DNA of 6,999 nt. Origin: Ruminiclostridium sp. (GTDB lineage Bacteria; Bacillota; Clostridia; DSM-8532). The stretch lies in the NCBI GenBank assembly GCA_003535195.1, contig DOHN01000049.1, positions 14,993 to 21,991 on the forward strand, read 5' to 3'. The notes under the pieces are model-generated. The model made no database searches. It worked only from the letters and a program-made list of their open reading frames with translations, and was not told where the DNA came from. This document shows positions 1 through 5,574 of this stretch, piece by piece (the stretch's first letter is position 1; every line of letters begins with the position of its first letter). A program made the position numbers and the translations under genes.

Positions 1-1
1 C

Positions 2-331
2 ACAATTAATCTGGAAGACGGCAGGCCCACCAAAGATGTGGCTCTGCGGATTTTATCCTCGGAGATTACCCGGTATAAAGCCCAGCGTGTAAAGGCGCTT
101 AAGCTGATTCACGGCTACGGATCCTCAGGGGTGGGAGGCGTGTTAAGAGTTGCCGTCCGAAAAGAGCTGGAGCGGCTAAAAAGCCGGGGTGTCATAAAAC
201 TCTATATTCCCGGTGAAAACTTTGAAATTTTTTCAGCCGATACCATTAAAATGCTCGACTGCTGCGGCCAACTGCGGAACGACAGGGATTTGGGCAGGTA
301 TAATAACGGTATCACCCTGGTGCTTCTTTAA
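2..331 (+). CDS. Stand-alone Smr-domain protein (5' end outside window)
   Basis: Small protein of the Smr (MutS2 C-terminal-like) fold, a family associated with DNA- or RNA-cleaving or nucleic-acid-binding activity. What is seen: the frame is open from base 2 and encodes 109 residues to the TAA at 329-331, beginning INLEDGRPTKDVALRIL. The Smr signature HGYGSSGVGG is followed by an Arg/Lys-rich helix (VRKELERLKSRG), and the tail LGRYNNGITLVLL resembles that of short clostridial Smr proteins. A GTG at 38 could serve as a start, but the residues before it fit the family's N-terminal strand, so the true start is probably a few codons left of the window. The usual LDLHG motif of longer Smr proteins is replaced by the INLEDG strand. 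There is no MutS2 ATPase part in view. The specific substrate is unknown. Family assignment is fairly sure; function is not. Confidence 0.82.
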   Translation, partial: TINLEDGRPTKDVALRILSSEITRYKAQRVKALKLIHGYGSSGVGGVLRVAVRKELERLKSRGVIKLYIPGENFEIFSADTIKMLDCCGQLRNDRDLGRYNNGITLVLL

Positions 332-442
332 TATTTTTGATTGCCCTTAATTTTCGGTAATAATTAGCCCCCCTGACGCATCAACTTAAATCAGACAAGA
401 TTACTCGTACATGGCCGATGCCGGAAAAGGCGGGGAGCTGCT

Positions 443-1132
443 ATGGAATTTAATATTGCAATTTTTTTTACCACTCTTTTCATGGTATTCATCATGGAAA
501 TGGGTGACAAAACTCAGCTTCTGGTCATGATGATGGCTTCAAAATACCGTCCTGCACAGGTTTTTTGGGGGATCGCCATTGCAGCGCTTTTTCTGAACTT
601 TTTAGCGGTTCTTTTAGGTACGGTAATCGGAGGCATTCAAATTATTCAGGATTCTGTCCGGGCCGGCGCTTCCATCCTTTTCATTTTCTTTGGTCTTTTA
701 TCGCTGAAAGATGAAAATAGCGATGACGGCAAGAGTACCGCTCTTACAAAAAAAGTGATACCGGCCATAAGCCTGGCTTTTTTCCTGGCTGAATTTGGAG
801 ATAAGACCCAGCTTTCCACCTTTTCATTTGCCGCATTATATCCGGATAACCCTTTAAGTGTGTTTTTGGGCGCCACACTGGGCTTAATGGCAACGGATTG
901 TCTCGGCCTTATGGCCGGCTGCCTGATTATCAAATGTATTCCAAAACGTGTTATCGCATATGTATCGGCCGCATTATTTATAGTCTTCGGCCTCATCAGC
1001 GGCTGGACAACGCTAAAGGATCATTTTCTGCTGGACATCAGGATCTGTATTCTGACCATCGGCAGTATGGCTCTGGTTTCAATACTGGCTGCCATAGGAT
1101 TGATAGCCACACAAAAATGCCGGGATATTTAA
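443..1132 (+). CDS. GDT1/UPF0016 (TMEM165) family cation transporter
   Basis: Integral membrane protein of 229 residues in the UPF0016/GDT1 family, whose characterised members move Mn2+ or Ca2+ across membranes (for example bacterial Mn2+ exporters such as MneA). The diagnostic feature is visible twice: E19-M-G-D-K-T24 in the first helix and E117-F-G-D-K-T122 in the middle of the protein. The protein is an internally duplicated pair of three-helix units joined by a charged loop (about residues 88-104). Hydrophobic segments lie near 5-27, 40-63, 72-88, 106-127, 137-164 and 169-190. A further one at about 200-222 gives a likely seventh helix beyond the usual six. The start is ATG at 443 with GGGGAG at 432-437, five bases upstream. 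It is separated from the Smr gene by 111 bases, and no convincing promoter or manganese riboswitch is seen there. The direction and metal of transport are inferred from the family. Confidence 0.88.
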   Translation: MEFNIAIFFTTLFMVFIMEMGDKTQLLVMMMASKYRPAQVFWGIAIAALFLNFLAVLLGTVIGGIQIIQDSVRAGASILFIFFGLLSLKDENSDDGKSTALTKKVIPAISLAFFLAEFGDKTQLSTFSFAALYPDNPLSVFLGATLGLMATDCLGLMAGCLIIKCIPKRVIAYVSAALFIVFGLISGWTTLKDHFLLDIRICILTIGSMALVSILAAIGLIATQKCRDI

Positions 1133-1161
1133 TCCAATCCTCATAAATTCCATAAGACCGC

Positions 1162-1188
1162 AGATTACTCTTCTTCGATTCGTAATCT
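1162..1188. repeat. Small inverted repeat beside the large palindrome
   Basis: AGATTAC at 1162-1168 is the exact complement of GTAATCT at 1182-1188, with a 13-base loop between. It sits 30 bases after the transporter stop codon and ends two bases before the large palindrome. There is no T run after it, so a terminator role is doubtful. It may be a further stem of the same element. Confidence 0.35.
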
Positions 1189-1190
1189 AA

Positions 1191-1298
1191 TGCCGGAGCG
1201 ATGTTAAAGTGCAGAAGCGGAGCAGGATTGCGGAGCGGCGCGAAGCGAAACCCTGACGGTTTCGCTTGAGCGGCGTACTTTAACTCGCTCTACAGGCA
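1191..1298. repeat. Large imperfect palindrome in gene-free stretch
   Basis: The stretch 1133-1466 has no gene. It contains a nested inverted repeat. The outer arms are GAGCGA-T-GTTAAAGT (1196-1210) and ACTTTAACTCGCTC (1277-1290), complementary over 14 pairs with one bulged T. Complementarity extends outward with TGCC (1191-1194) and GGCA (1295-1298). At the centre AAGCGAAACC (1243-1252) pairs perfectly with GGTTTCGCTT (1258-1267) around a five-base loop. The left interior carries the short near-repeats GCGGAGCAGG and GCGGAGCGGC. There is no T tract, so it does not look like an intrinsic terminator. GC-rich palindromes of this GAGCG/GTTAAAGT type remind me of dispersed intergenic repeats in clostridial genomes, but copy number cannot be judged from one window. 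Confidence 0.65.
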
Positions 1299-1360
1299 CA
1301 TGCTTAGGGCAAAATATTTTTCATATTACGATACGAATTGAATATTATTTTTGAAAATAG

Positions 1361-1390
1361 TTGCCATCGGGATAATGGTTGTGATAAAAT
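1361..1390 (+). promoter_or_regulatory. Extended -10 promoter for rpmB
   Basis: TTGCCA (1361-1366) matches the -35 consensus at five of six positions. An 18-base spacer leads to TAAAAT (1385-1390), preceded by TG at 1382-1383, an extended -10 element. It lies about 76 bases before the rpmB start in AT-rich DNA. This fits a housekeeping sigma-A promoter driving a monocistronic rpmB. Experimental start sites are not available here. Confidence 0.6.
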
Positions 1391-1466
1391 GTTCTTTGCT
1401 GTTAATCAGAGTAATTAATAATATATTCCTTCGTTCATCACGCGGAGTGCAGGGAGGTGTTTACAA

Positions 1467-1655
1467 ATGGCAAAGTGCGAAATATGCGAAAAGGGTCAAC
1501 ATTTCGGCATAAAAGTCAGTCACTCTCATAGAAGAAGTAACAGAGTCTGGAAGCCTAATATAAAGAAGATCAAGATCACTATTGACGGTGTTTCCAAAAG
1601 CATGAATATTTGTGCCAGATGCCTGCGTTCCAGCAGAATGACCAAATCTGTATAA
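1467..1655 (+). CDS. rpmB: 50S ribosomal protein L28
   Basis: Large-subunit ribosomal protein L28, 62 residues, normal length for the Firmicutes form. The sequence is typical: MAKCEICEKG at the start, then SHSHRRSNRVWKPNI, then an ICARCLRSS tail. It carries two cysteine pairs, C4/C7 and C49/C52, which would form a zinc ribbon; this is the zinc-binding (C+) type. A strong Shine-Dalgarno AGGGAGGTG (1451-1459) lies seven bases before the ATG. The gene appears monocistronic: it has its own promoter upstream and a strong hairpin terminator just after the stop. It faces spoVM tail to tail; rpmB and spoVM are also neighbours in Bacillus subtilis, which supports both calls. The overlapping minus-strand frame (1461-1712) is a shadow. 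Confidence 0.97.
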   Translation: MAKCEICEKGQHFGIKVSHSHRRSNRVWKPNIKKIKITIDGVSKSMNICARCLRSSRMTKSV

Positions 1656-1669
1656 AAGAATTTTAACAT

Positions 1670-1701
1670 AAAAAATGTGGCTGATATGTGCCACATTTTT
1701 T
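1670..1701 (+). terminator. Rho-independent terminator of rpmB, probably bidirectional
   Basis: AAAAAATGTGGC (1670-1681) pairs with GCCACATTTTTT (1690-1701) around the eight-base loop TGATATGT, a perfect 12-bp stem. On the plus strand it ends in six T's plus TATT, 15 bases after the rpmB stop. Because the left arm starts with six A's, the minus strand also reads as hairpin plus T tract, so it can stop transcripts arriving from spoVM as well. Confidence 0.93.
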
Positions 1702-1724
1702 ATTGTTTCCATCTCATGCCCACA

Positions 1725-1796
1725 CTAGTGAATTTTAAATAAGCGCCTGAGTATTCCTCCCAGGAATCCGGGCATCTTAAGCACGACTATCTTCAT
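1725..1796 (-). CDS. spoVM: Stage V sporulation protein M (SpoVM)
   Basis: Tiny amphipathic peptide of 23 residues that in B. subtilis recognises the convex forespore membrane and recruits SpoIVA to start spore-coat assembly. It reads MKIVVLKMPGFLGGILRR followed by LFKIH and a TAG at 1725-1727. It lines up without gaps with B. subtilis SpoVM through residue 17: K2, K7, P9, F11-L-G-G-I15 and R17 are identical, including the proline (P9) known to be needed for curvature-dependent localisation. A consensus GGAGG (1805-1809) lies eight bases before this ATG. A second in-frame ATG at 1800-1802 would add Met-His but is only two bases from the GGAGG, so the inner ATG is preferred. It is convergent with rpmB and lies 91 bases after the DUF512 gene on the same strand. 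A sigma-E-like promoter is possible. It is slightly shorter than the 26-residue Bacillus form. Confidence 0.9.
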   Translation of the reverse strand: MKIVVLKMPGFLGGILRRLFKIH

Positions 1797-1830
1797 GTGC
1801 ATAACCTCCGTGCCAGCTCCTGTCAGTTAC

Positions 1831-1859
1831 AGTATATTCGCGAAGGTTTAAAAAGGTTA
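1831..1859 (-). promoter_or_regulatory. Possible sporulation (sigma-E-like) promoter for spoVM
   Basis: On the minus strand TAACCTT (1853-1859) is followed after 14 bases by AATATACT (1831-1838). These match five of seven informative positions each of the sigma-E -35 (KMATATT) and -10 (CATACAnT) consensus. The spacing is right and the predicted start lies about 25-30 bases before the gene. The same DNA can be read as a weak sigma-A site (TTAACC-18-TATACT). B. subtilis spoVM is known to be sigma-E controlled. Tentative. Confidence 0.35.
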
Positions 1860-1887
1860 ATCTTTTTCATAAAAAGTAAAGCAATCG

Positions 1888-3198
1888 TCATATTTGGACA
1901 AGAGTATCCACAAAAGCCTGTCCGCTGTTGTCAACGATTTGGATTTCAACGCCCAGCTCTTTTTCCAACCGGCCGGCAGTGATATCGTCCAGCATGGTGG
2001 CAGTTCCCGCCTTAAACATATTTTTACTGAGCAGGAGCCTTTCACCCAATTCTTTGCCCTTAAGCTCTCTCAGAAGATCAGAACCTGTCAGGAGGCCTGT
2101 CACTGTAACGCCCCGTCCGAAGAAATCATTCTCCACAGGGTAGAGCAGAATTTTAATGCCGGTCTCTTTCTCAATGCGGCCGGCGATGTCTTTCATATGC
2201 TGATAAACCGAAACGCCTGTGGCAATACTGACCGTTTTTCCGGCAGTCCGCTTTTGAGGCCGGAGTTCTGCCAGCGCTTCATCTACTTCATAGGCAAAAG
2301 ATGCAACCATGCCCACACCGTTTTCAATCTGCGGAAAATCCTCATAGGCATCAAAAGGCGGCAATTCCTGCTCAGCAAGAATATACAGCTCATCTGCCAG
2401 GTATACGATACGGCTTTGATGTTCTTTCAGCAGTCTCTCCTGCCAGCCATAAATCTGCGCCACAACCTTGCCAGCCCTCTCTTTATCAAAAGCCTTCAGG
2501 GGAGCAAGCCCTTCTCTGAATCTGGTAAGGCCTACAGGCACAACCGATATGCTGTGAAGCTCCGGGTAAAGGGGCGCTAAATCACCGATGGTTCTGTCAA
2601 GCTCCTCCCCGTCATTAAGATCGGGGCAAAGAACAATCTGGGTGTTGACCGTGATGCCGCTTTTTGTAAAGCGCTGAACCTTTTCCAGAATATCTCCTGC
2701 AAAACGGTTATTTAACATCTTTTTACGAAGCTCCGGATTGGTGGCATGAACCGAGACATTGACAGGAGACATGCGGTAACGGATGATCCGATCAATTTCC
2801 TCATCGGTGAGGTTGGTCATGGTAATATAATTGCCGAAAAGGAAGGACAGCCTGGCATCATCGTCCTTAAAATAAAGGGTGTCCCGCATTCCCTTGGGAA
2901 GCTGATCAATAAAACAGAAAACGCAATTATTCCGGCAGCTCTTTTCTTCATCCAGAAGTGAATTTTCGAAATCCAGCCCCAGATCCTCCGCCTCATCCTT
3001 CTCGATATCATACAGCCAGCGGTCACCGTTCTTTTTTTCAATTTCTACTGTTATTTGGGAGTCGGTACAATAAAAACGATAATCAAAAACATCCTTGATT
3101 GGAATCTCATTGATTGAAATCAGAACGTCTCCCGTCTCTATGCCCAACTCCTCGGCAATACTGCCTTTCTGGATGCCCGCTATTTCGATCTTATGCAT
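1888..3198 (-). CDS. PDZ / radical SAM / DUF512 protein
   Basis: Uncharacterised 436-residue protein with the architecture PDZ-like domain, radical SAM-type iron-sulfur core and DUF512. Residues about 1-60 look like a PDZ module (IQKGSIAEELGIETGDVLISIN). The cluster motif is C88-RNN-C92-VF-C95 (CX3CX2C), followed by FIDQLPKGMRDTLYFKDDD and SFLFGNYITMTNL, both typical of this family. The DUF512 part follows with ISVVPVGLTRFREGL, LADELYILAEQELPP and YEDFPQIENGVGM. The length is normal for the family, which is widespread in anaerobic Firmicutes and cyanobacteria. The cysteine spacing suggests a 4Fe-4S cluster and SAM radical chemistry, but no substrate is known. The start is ATG at 3198, preceded by AGGAGAG (3205-3211). 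It lies downstream of the rpmF terminator with no clear promoter of its own, and upstream of spoVM on the same strand. The large opposite-strand frame 1894-2580 is a shadow. Confidence 0.9.
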   Translation of the reverse strand: MHKIEIAGIQKGSIAEELGIETGDVLISINEIPIKDVFDYRFYCTDSQITVEIEKKNGDRWLYDIEKDEAEDLGLDFENSLLDEEKSCRNNCVFCFIDQLPKGMRDTLYFKDDDARLSFLFGNYITMTNLTDEEIDRIIRYRMSPVNVSVHATNPELRKKMLNNRFAGDILEKVQRFTKSGITVNTQIVLCPDLNDGEELDRTIGDLAPLYPELHSISVVPVGLTRFREGLAPLKAFDKERAGKVVAQIYGWQERLLKEHQSRIVYLADELYILAEQELPPFDAYEDFPQIENGVGMVASFAYEVDEALAELRPQKRTAGKTVSIATGVSVYQHMKDIAGRIEKETGIKILLYPVENDFFGRGVTVTGLLTGSDLLRELKGKELGERLLLSKNMFKAGTATMLDDITAGRLEKELGVEIQIVDNSGQAFVDTLVQI

Positions 3199-3261
3199 GC
3201 TGTACTCTCCTGTTCATAACAATAAGGCCGTTTGCTCTCATTCTTCCCATTATCTCCGGAT

Positions 3262-3294
3262 AAAAAAACAATAGCAGCTTAGATCAAGCTGCTA
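3262..3294 (-). terminator. Rho-independent terminator after rpmF
   Basis: TAGCAGCTT (3272-3280) and AAGCTGCTA (3286-3294) form a perfect 9-bp stem with a five-base loop. On the minus strand the stem is followed by TTG and seven T's (3262-3268). It lies about 40 bases after the rpmF stop and would end or attenuate the yceD-rpmF transcript before the DUF512 gene. Confidence 0.88.
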
Positions 3295-3334
3295 CTACTT
3301 TTTGTCGATAGTTATACGGAATGCTCCGGAGATT

Positions 3335-3520
3335 TTACTTATCCTCTGATACTTTTACTACTTCCCTGCCGTCGTAGTATCCGCATTCCTTACAAACTAC
3401 GTGCGGAAGCTTAAGCGCATGACACTTCTTGCATGCCACCAGATTCGGCGCTGAAAGCTTATAATGAGTTCTTCTCTTACGCTTCCTCTGCTTCGAAATT
3501 TTACTCTTTGGTACCGCCAT
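3335..3520 (-). CDS. rpmF: 50S ribosomal protein L32
   Basis: Large-subunit ribosomal protein L32, 61 residues, starting MAVPKSKISKQRKRKRRTHY, the classic L32 N-terminus. Two cysteine pairs, C30/C33 and C43/C46, form a zinc ribbon, so this is the zinc-dependent type. The ATG at 3518-3520 is the true start: GGAGGTG lies directly upstream with good spacing. An in-frame GTG at 3527-3529 sits inside that Shine-Dalgarno and is not the start. It lies 57 bases after yceD, in the widely conserved yceD-rpmF pair, and is followed by a clear terminator. Expression is probably from the strong promoter ahead of yceD. Confidence 0.97.
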   Translation of the reverse strand: MAVPKSKISKQRKRKRRTHYKLSAPNLVACKKCHALKLPHVVCKECGYYDGREVVKVSEDK

Positions 3521-3577
3521 TTGTAACACCTCCGTTCAGTGTCTGCATTAATCAGCATTCCTGCTGTTTTCCTGCCT

Positions 3578-4096
3578 TTAATCAAAAAAGCCTTTTAATG
3601 CTTCAAATCGTGGGTCTACCGGATCCTGCTTACTGCAGTCACAGCTTTCCCCCTTCATCTTAGCTCCACATAATGGACACAATCCAGGACAGTCGTCTTG
3701 GCACAAATGAGACATGGGTATGCTTGTAATCAGACTGTCAGCCAATATTCTGTCCAGTTCAAGCACATTGCCGCTATAGGCGAATCGATCATCTTCCAAG
3801 TTTTCTTCGGCCTCATCTACTGTCCGTGATCTTTCAATGATCTCCTCATCAATACGGGCAACATGCTCTTTTTCAATATCTTCGCCGCATCTGTCACATG
3901 TAGTAGTGTAATTTAATCTGGCAACACCTTCTAAAAGAAGCATGCCGTTAAAATTGGTGACAGATCCATTAAACTCGACCGGTCCTTTAAAGGTTACCGT
4001 ACCCAGCCCCGTTCCCAGAATCTCAATGGATTCCTTTTCTGAAATCTGAATGGTGCCGCCGCTGTTCTTTACGATCGAAGTTATGTCAATTTTCAA
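3578..4096 (-). CDS. yceD: YceD/DUF177 family, 23S rRNA accumulation protein
   Basis: Protein of 172 residues in the DUF177 (YceD) family; in E. coli and plants, members are needed for normal 23S rRNA levels. It is typical of the Firmicutes form: an N-terminal beta-rich part, a CDRC pair (C67/C70), an acidic middle (DEAEENLEDD), the cysteine motif C132-QDD-C136-PGL-C140-PL-C143, and the family-typical ending DPRFEALKGFF. The cysteines suggest zinc binding. The start is probably TTG at 4094-4096: AAGGAGG sits seven bases before it and the protein then begins MKIDITS, as expected. An earlier in-frame GTG (4115-4117) would place the ribosome site inside the gene and is rejected. It is first gene of the yceD-rpmF operon, behind a perfect sigma-A promoter. 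Confidence 0.92.
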   Translation of the reverse strand: MKIDITSIVKNSGGTIQISEKESIEILGTGLGTVTFKGPVEFNGSVTNFNGMLLLEGVARLNYTTTCDRCGEDIEKEHVARIDEEIIERSRTVDEAEENLEDDRFAYSGNVLELDRILADSLITSIPMSHLCQDDCPGLCPLCGAKMKGESCDCSKQDPVDPRFEALKGFFD

Positions 4097-4144
4097 ATCA
4101 AACCCTCCTTCAGGCACTAGGCTTCCAGAAGGTCAACATGAAAT

Positions 4145-4173
4145 ATTATACTCACTTGAAACTGCTTTGTCAA
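4145..4173 (-). promoter_or_regulatory. Consensus sigma-A promoter of yceD-rpmF
   Basis: On the minus strand TTGACA (4168-4173), a 17-base spacer and TATAAT (4145-4150) match the housekeeping consensus at all twelve positions. The predicted transcript start is about 40 bases before the yceD TTG. This predicts strong constitutive transcription of yceD and rpmF. Confidence 0.9.
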
Positions 4174-4184
4174 TGAACTTTGAA

Positions 4185-4213
4185 TAAAATTGCCTTGCTG
4201 CCGCAGCGGCAGC
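4185..4213 (-). terminator. Probable terminator of glyA
   Basis: GCTGCC (4197-4202) and GGCAGC (4208-4213) form a GC-rich hairpin with a five-base loop whose edges can also pair (GCTGCCGC/GCGGCAGC). It lies 24 bases after the glyA stop. On the minus strand it is followed by AAGGCAATTTTATT, a poor T tract, so termination may be partial. It ends 12 bases before the -35 box of the yceD promoter. Confidence 0.5.
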
Positions 4214-4236
4214 TTCATTGATATTCAACCCTCATA

Positions 4237-5475
4237 TCAGTAAAGCGGAAAGCGAGCTGTCAGTTGACCCACTCTTGCTATTATAGCCTCTTTGTTGCTT
4301 TCGAATCCTCCGCTCAGGGCCATATCAATGAGAGCTGCGATCTCCTTCATTTCTGCTTCCTTCATGCCCCGGGTGGTAACGGCGGGTGTCCCGACCCGTA
4401 TACCGCTGGTAACGGCAGGACTTTGGGTATCAAAAGGAATTCCGTTTTTATTTACTGTGATCATGACCTCATCCAGCATCATTTGAGCGTCTTTGCCCGA
4501 AATGCCCTTTTTCGTAAGGTCAACCAGCATCAAATGATTATCGGTTCCGCCCGATACAATATCAAAACCTTTGGCCATAAGCTCTTTGGAAAGCACCTGT
4601 GCATTTTTCACAATCTGTTGCTGGTATTCCTTAAACTGAGGGGATAACGCCTCTTTCAGACAGATTGCCTTGCCTGCTATAATATGCATCAAGGGTCCTC
4701 CCTGGATGCCGGGGAACACCGAGCGGTTAATTGCTTTCGCATACTTCTCTTTGCACAAAATCATGCCGCCTCTGGGACCTCTAAGGGTTTTGTGAGTGGT
4801 GGTAGTAACAAAATCCGCATAGGGTACAGGGCTCGGATGCACGCCTGCCGCAACAAGCCCGGCTATATGGGCCATGTCCACCATAAGATAGGCGCCGACT
4901 TCATCACAAATTTCCCGGAATGTCTTAAAATCAATGATCCTGGAATAAGCGCTCGCCCCGGCTACAATGAGCTTTGGTTTTACTTCCAGGGCTGTTTTTC
5001 TTAAAGCCTCATAATCGATTCTGGCATCTTTTTCATTGACGCCATAAGGGACAGGCTTAAAATACTTGCCCGACATATTCAAGGACATGCCGTGGCTCAG
5101 GTGCCCACCATGAGCGAGGTTCATTCCCATAAACACATCGCCGGGATTCAAAACAGTATAAAAAACAGCCATATTGGCCTGGGCACCGGAATGGGGCTGC
5201 ACATTGACATGCTCCGCGCCAAAAAGTTCTTTGGCCCTGCTGATAGCAAGGTTTTCGATCTCATCCACATGCTCACAGCCGCCATAGTACCTTTTTCCGG
5301 GATATCCTTCCGCATATTTATTGGTTAAAGGTGTACCCGCTGCTTCAAGAACAGCCTTGCTTACAAAATTCTCCGATGCGATCAATTCAATTTTGTTGTT
5401 CTGGCGGCTGATTTCGTGATAAACAGCTTGTGCAACCTCCGGATCCACTTTTTCTATTTCCTTAAACTCGAGCAT
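4237..5475 (-). CDS. glyA: Serine hydroxymethyltransferase
   Basis: Pyridoxal-phosphate enzyme of 412 residues that interconverts serine plus tetrahydrofolate with glycine plus 5,10-methylene-tetrahydrofolate, the main source of one-carbon units; cytosolic and dimeric or tetrameric. Hallmarks seen: LIASENF (31-37) with the conserved serine, [15 protein letters not shown] (52-66), [10 protein letters not shown] with D200 and H203, the cofactor-lysine motif [15 protein letters not shown] with K229, and [14 protein letters not shown] with R360. Length and motifs are complete, so it should be active. The ATG at 5473-5475 has AGGAGGA (5485-5491) upstream. It has its own strong promoter and is followed by a GC-rich hairpin, so it is probably transcribed alone or with some read-through from the membrane-protein gene upstream. 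No glycine, SAM or purine riboswitch is visible in its short leader. Confidence 0.98.
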   Translation of the reverse strand: MLEFKEIEKVDPEVAQAVYHEISRQNNKIELIASENFVSKAVLEAAGTPLTNKYAEGYPGKRYYGGCEHVDEIENLAISRAKELFGAEHVNVQPHSGAQANMAVFYTVLNPGDVFMGMNLAHGGHLSHGMSLNMSGKYFKPVPYGVNEKDARIDYEALRKTALEVKPKLIVAGASAYSRIIDFKTFREICDEVGAYLMVDMAHIAGLVAAGVHPSPVPYADFVTTTTHKTLRGPRGGMILCKEKYAKAINRSVFPGIQGGPLMHIIAGKAICLKEALSPQFKEYQQQIVKNAQVLSKELMAKGFDIVSGGTDNHLMLVDLTKKGISGKDAQMMLDEVMITVNKNGIPFDTQSPAVTSGIRVGTPAVTTRGMKEAEMKEIAALIDMALSGGFESNKEAIIARVGQLTARFPLY

Positions 5476-5508
5476 ATAAAATTGTCCTCCTACCGATCTG
5501 ATACAAAA

Positions 5509-5538
5509 ATTATAATGTTATGGGTCAGATTGTGTCAA
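5509..5538 (-). promoter_or_regulatory. Near-perfect sigma-A promoter of glyA
   Basis: On the minus strand TTGACA (5533-5538) and TATAAT (5509-5514) are both exact, separated by 18 bases. The predicted transcript start is about 25-30 bases before the glyA ATG, leaving little room for a leader regulator. Confidence 0.87.
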
Positions 5539-5555
5539 TAAAAATGAATATTTAT

Positions 5556-5574
5556 CCATGGCCTTAAGCCATGG
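5556..5574 (-). terminator. Hairpin carrying the stop codon; possible terminator
   Basis: CCATGGC (5556-5562) and GCCATGG (5568-5574) form a 7-bp stem, and the TAA stop of the membrane-protein gene (5564-5566) lies in its five-base loop. The downstream minus-strand sequence is AT-rich with a five-T run only after 11 bases, so it is a weak terminator at best. It ends 17 bases from the glyA -35 box. Confidence 0.4.

Noticed and set aside
398..406. AGATTACTC repeated at 1162-1170
   Set aside because: A nine-base direct repeat in unrelated intergenic contexts is not enough to argue for a shared element.
332..442. Possible yybP-ykoY manganese riboswitch before the GDT1 gene
   Set aside because: A GGGGAGCTGCT stretch resembles the start of that motif but it is the ribosome site right at the ATG, and the following conserved parts would fall inside the coding region; the closing segment of the motif is absent.
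646..996. Open frame on the minus strand, 116 codons
   Set aside because: Lies wholly inside the GDT1-family gene on the other strand, has no ribosome site and a composition typical of an antisense shadow.
898..1146. Open frame on the plus strand overlapping the end of the GDT1 gene
   Set aside because: Out-of-frame shadow of a clearly real gene, with no family resemblance.
1461..1712. Minus-strand frame of 83 codons covering rpmB
   Set aside because: It spans the rpmB gene and its terminator; rpmB is certain and this reading has no recognisable features.
1862..1876. CTTTTT-CAT-AAAAAG inverted repeat after the DUF512 gene as a terminator
   Set aside because: Only A-T pairs apart from one, with a three-base loop; too weak to support, and such repeats are common by chance in AT-rich DNA.
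1894..2580. Plus-strand frame of 228 codons
   Set aside because: Opposite strand of the DUF512 gene, whose motifs are unmistakable; no ribosome site or family likeness for the plus-strand reading.
3521..3529. Upstream GTG start giving L32 three extra residues
   Set aside because: The GTG is part of the GGAGGTG ribosome site, and MAVPKSK is the conserved L32 beginning.
4264..4647. Plus-strand frame of 127 codons, and the similar one at 4684-5004
   Set aside because: Both are antisense shadows of glyA, whose whole length shows conserved serine hydroxymethyltransferase motifs.
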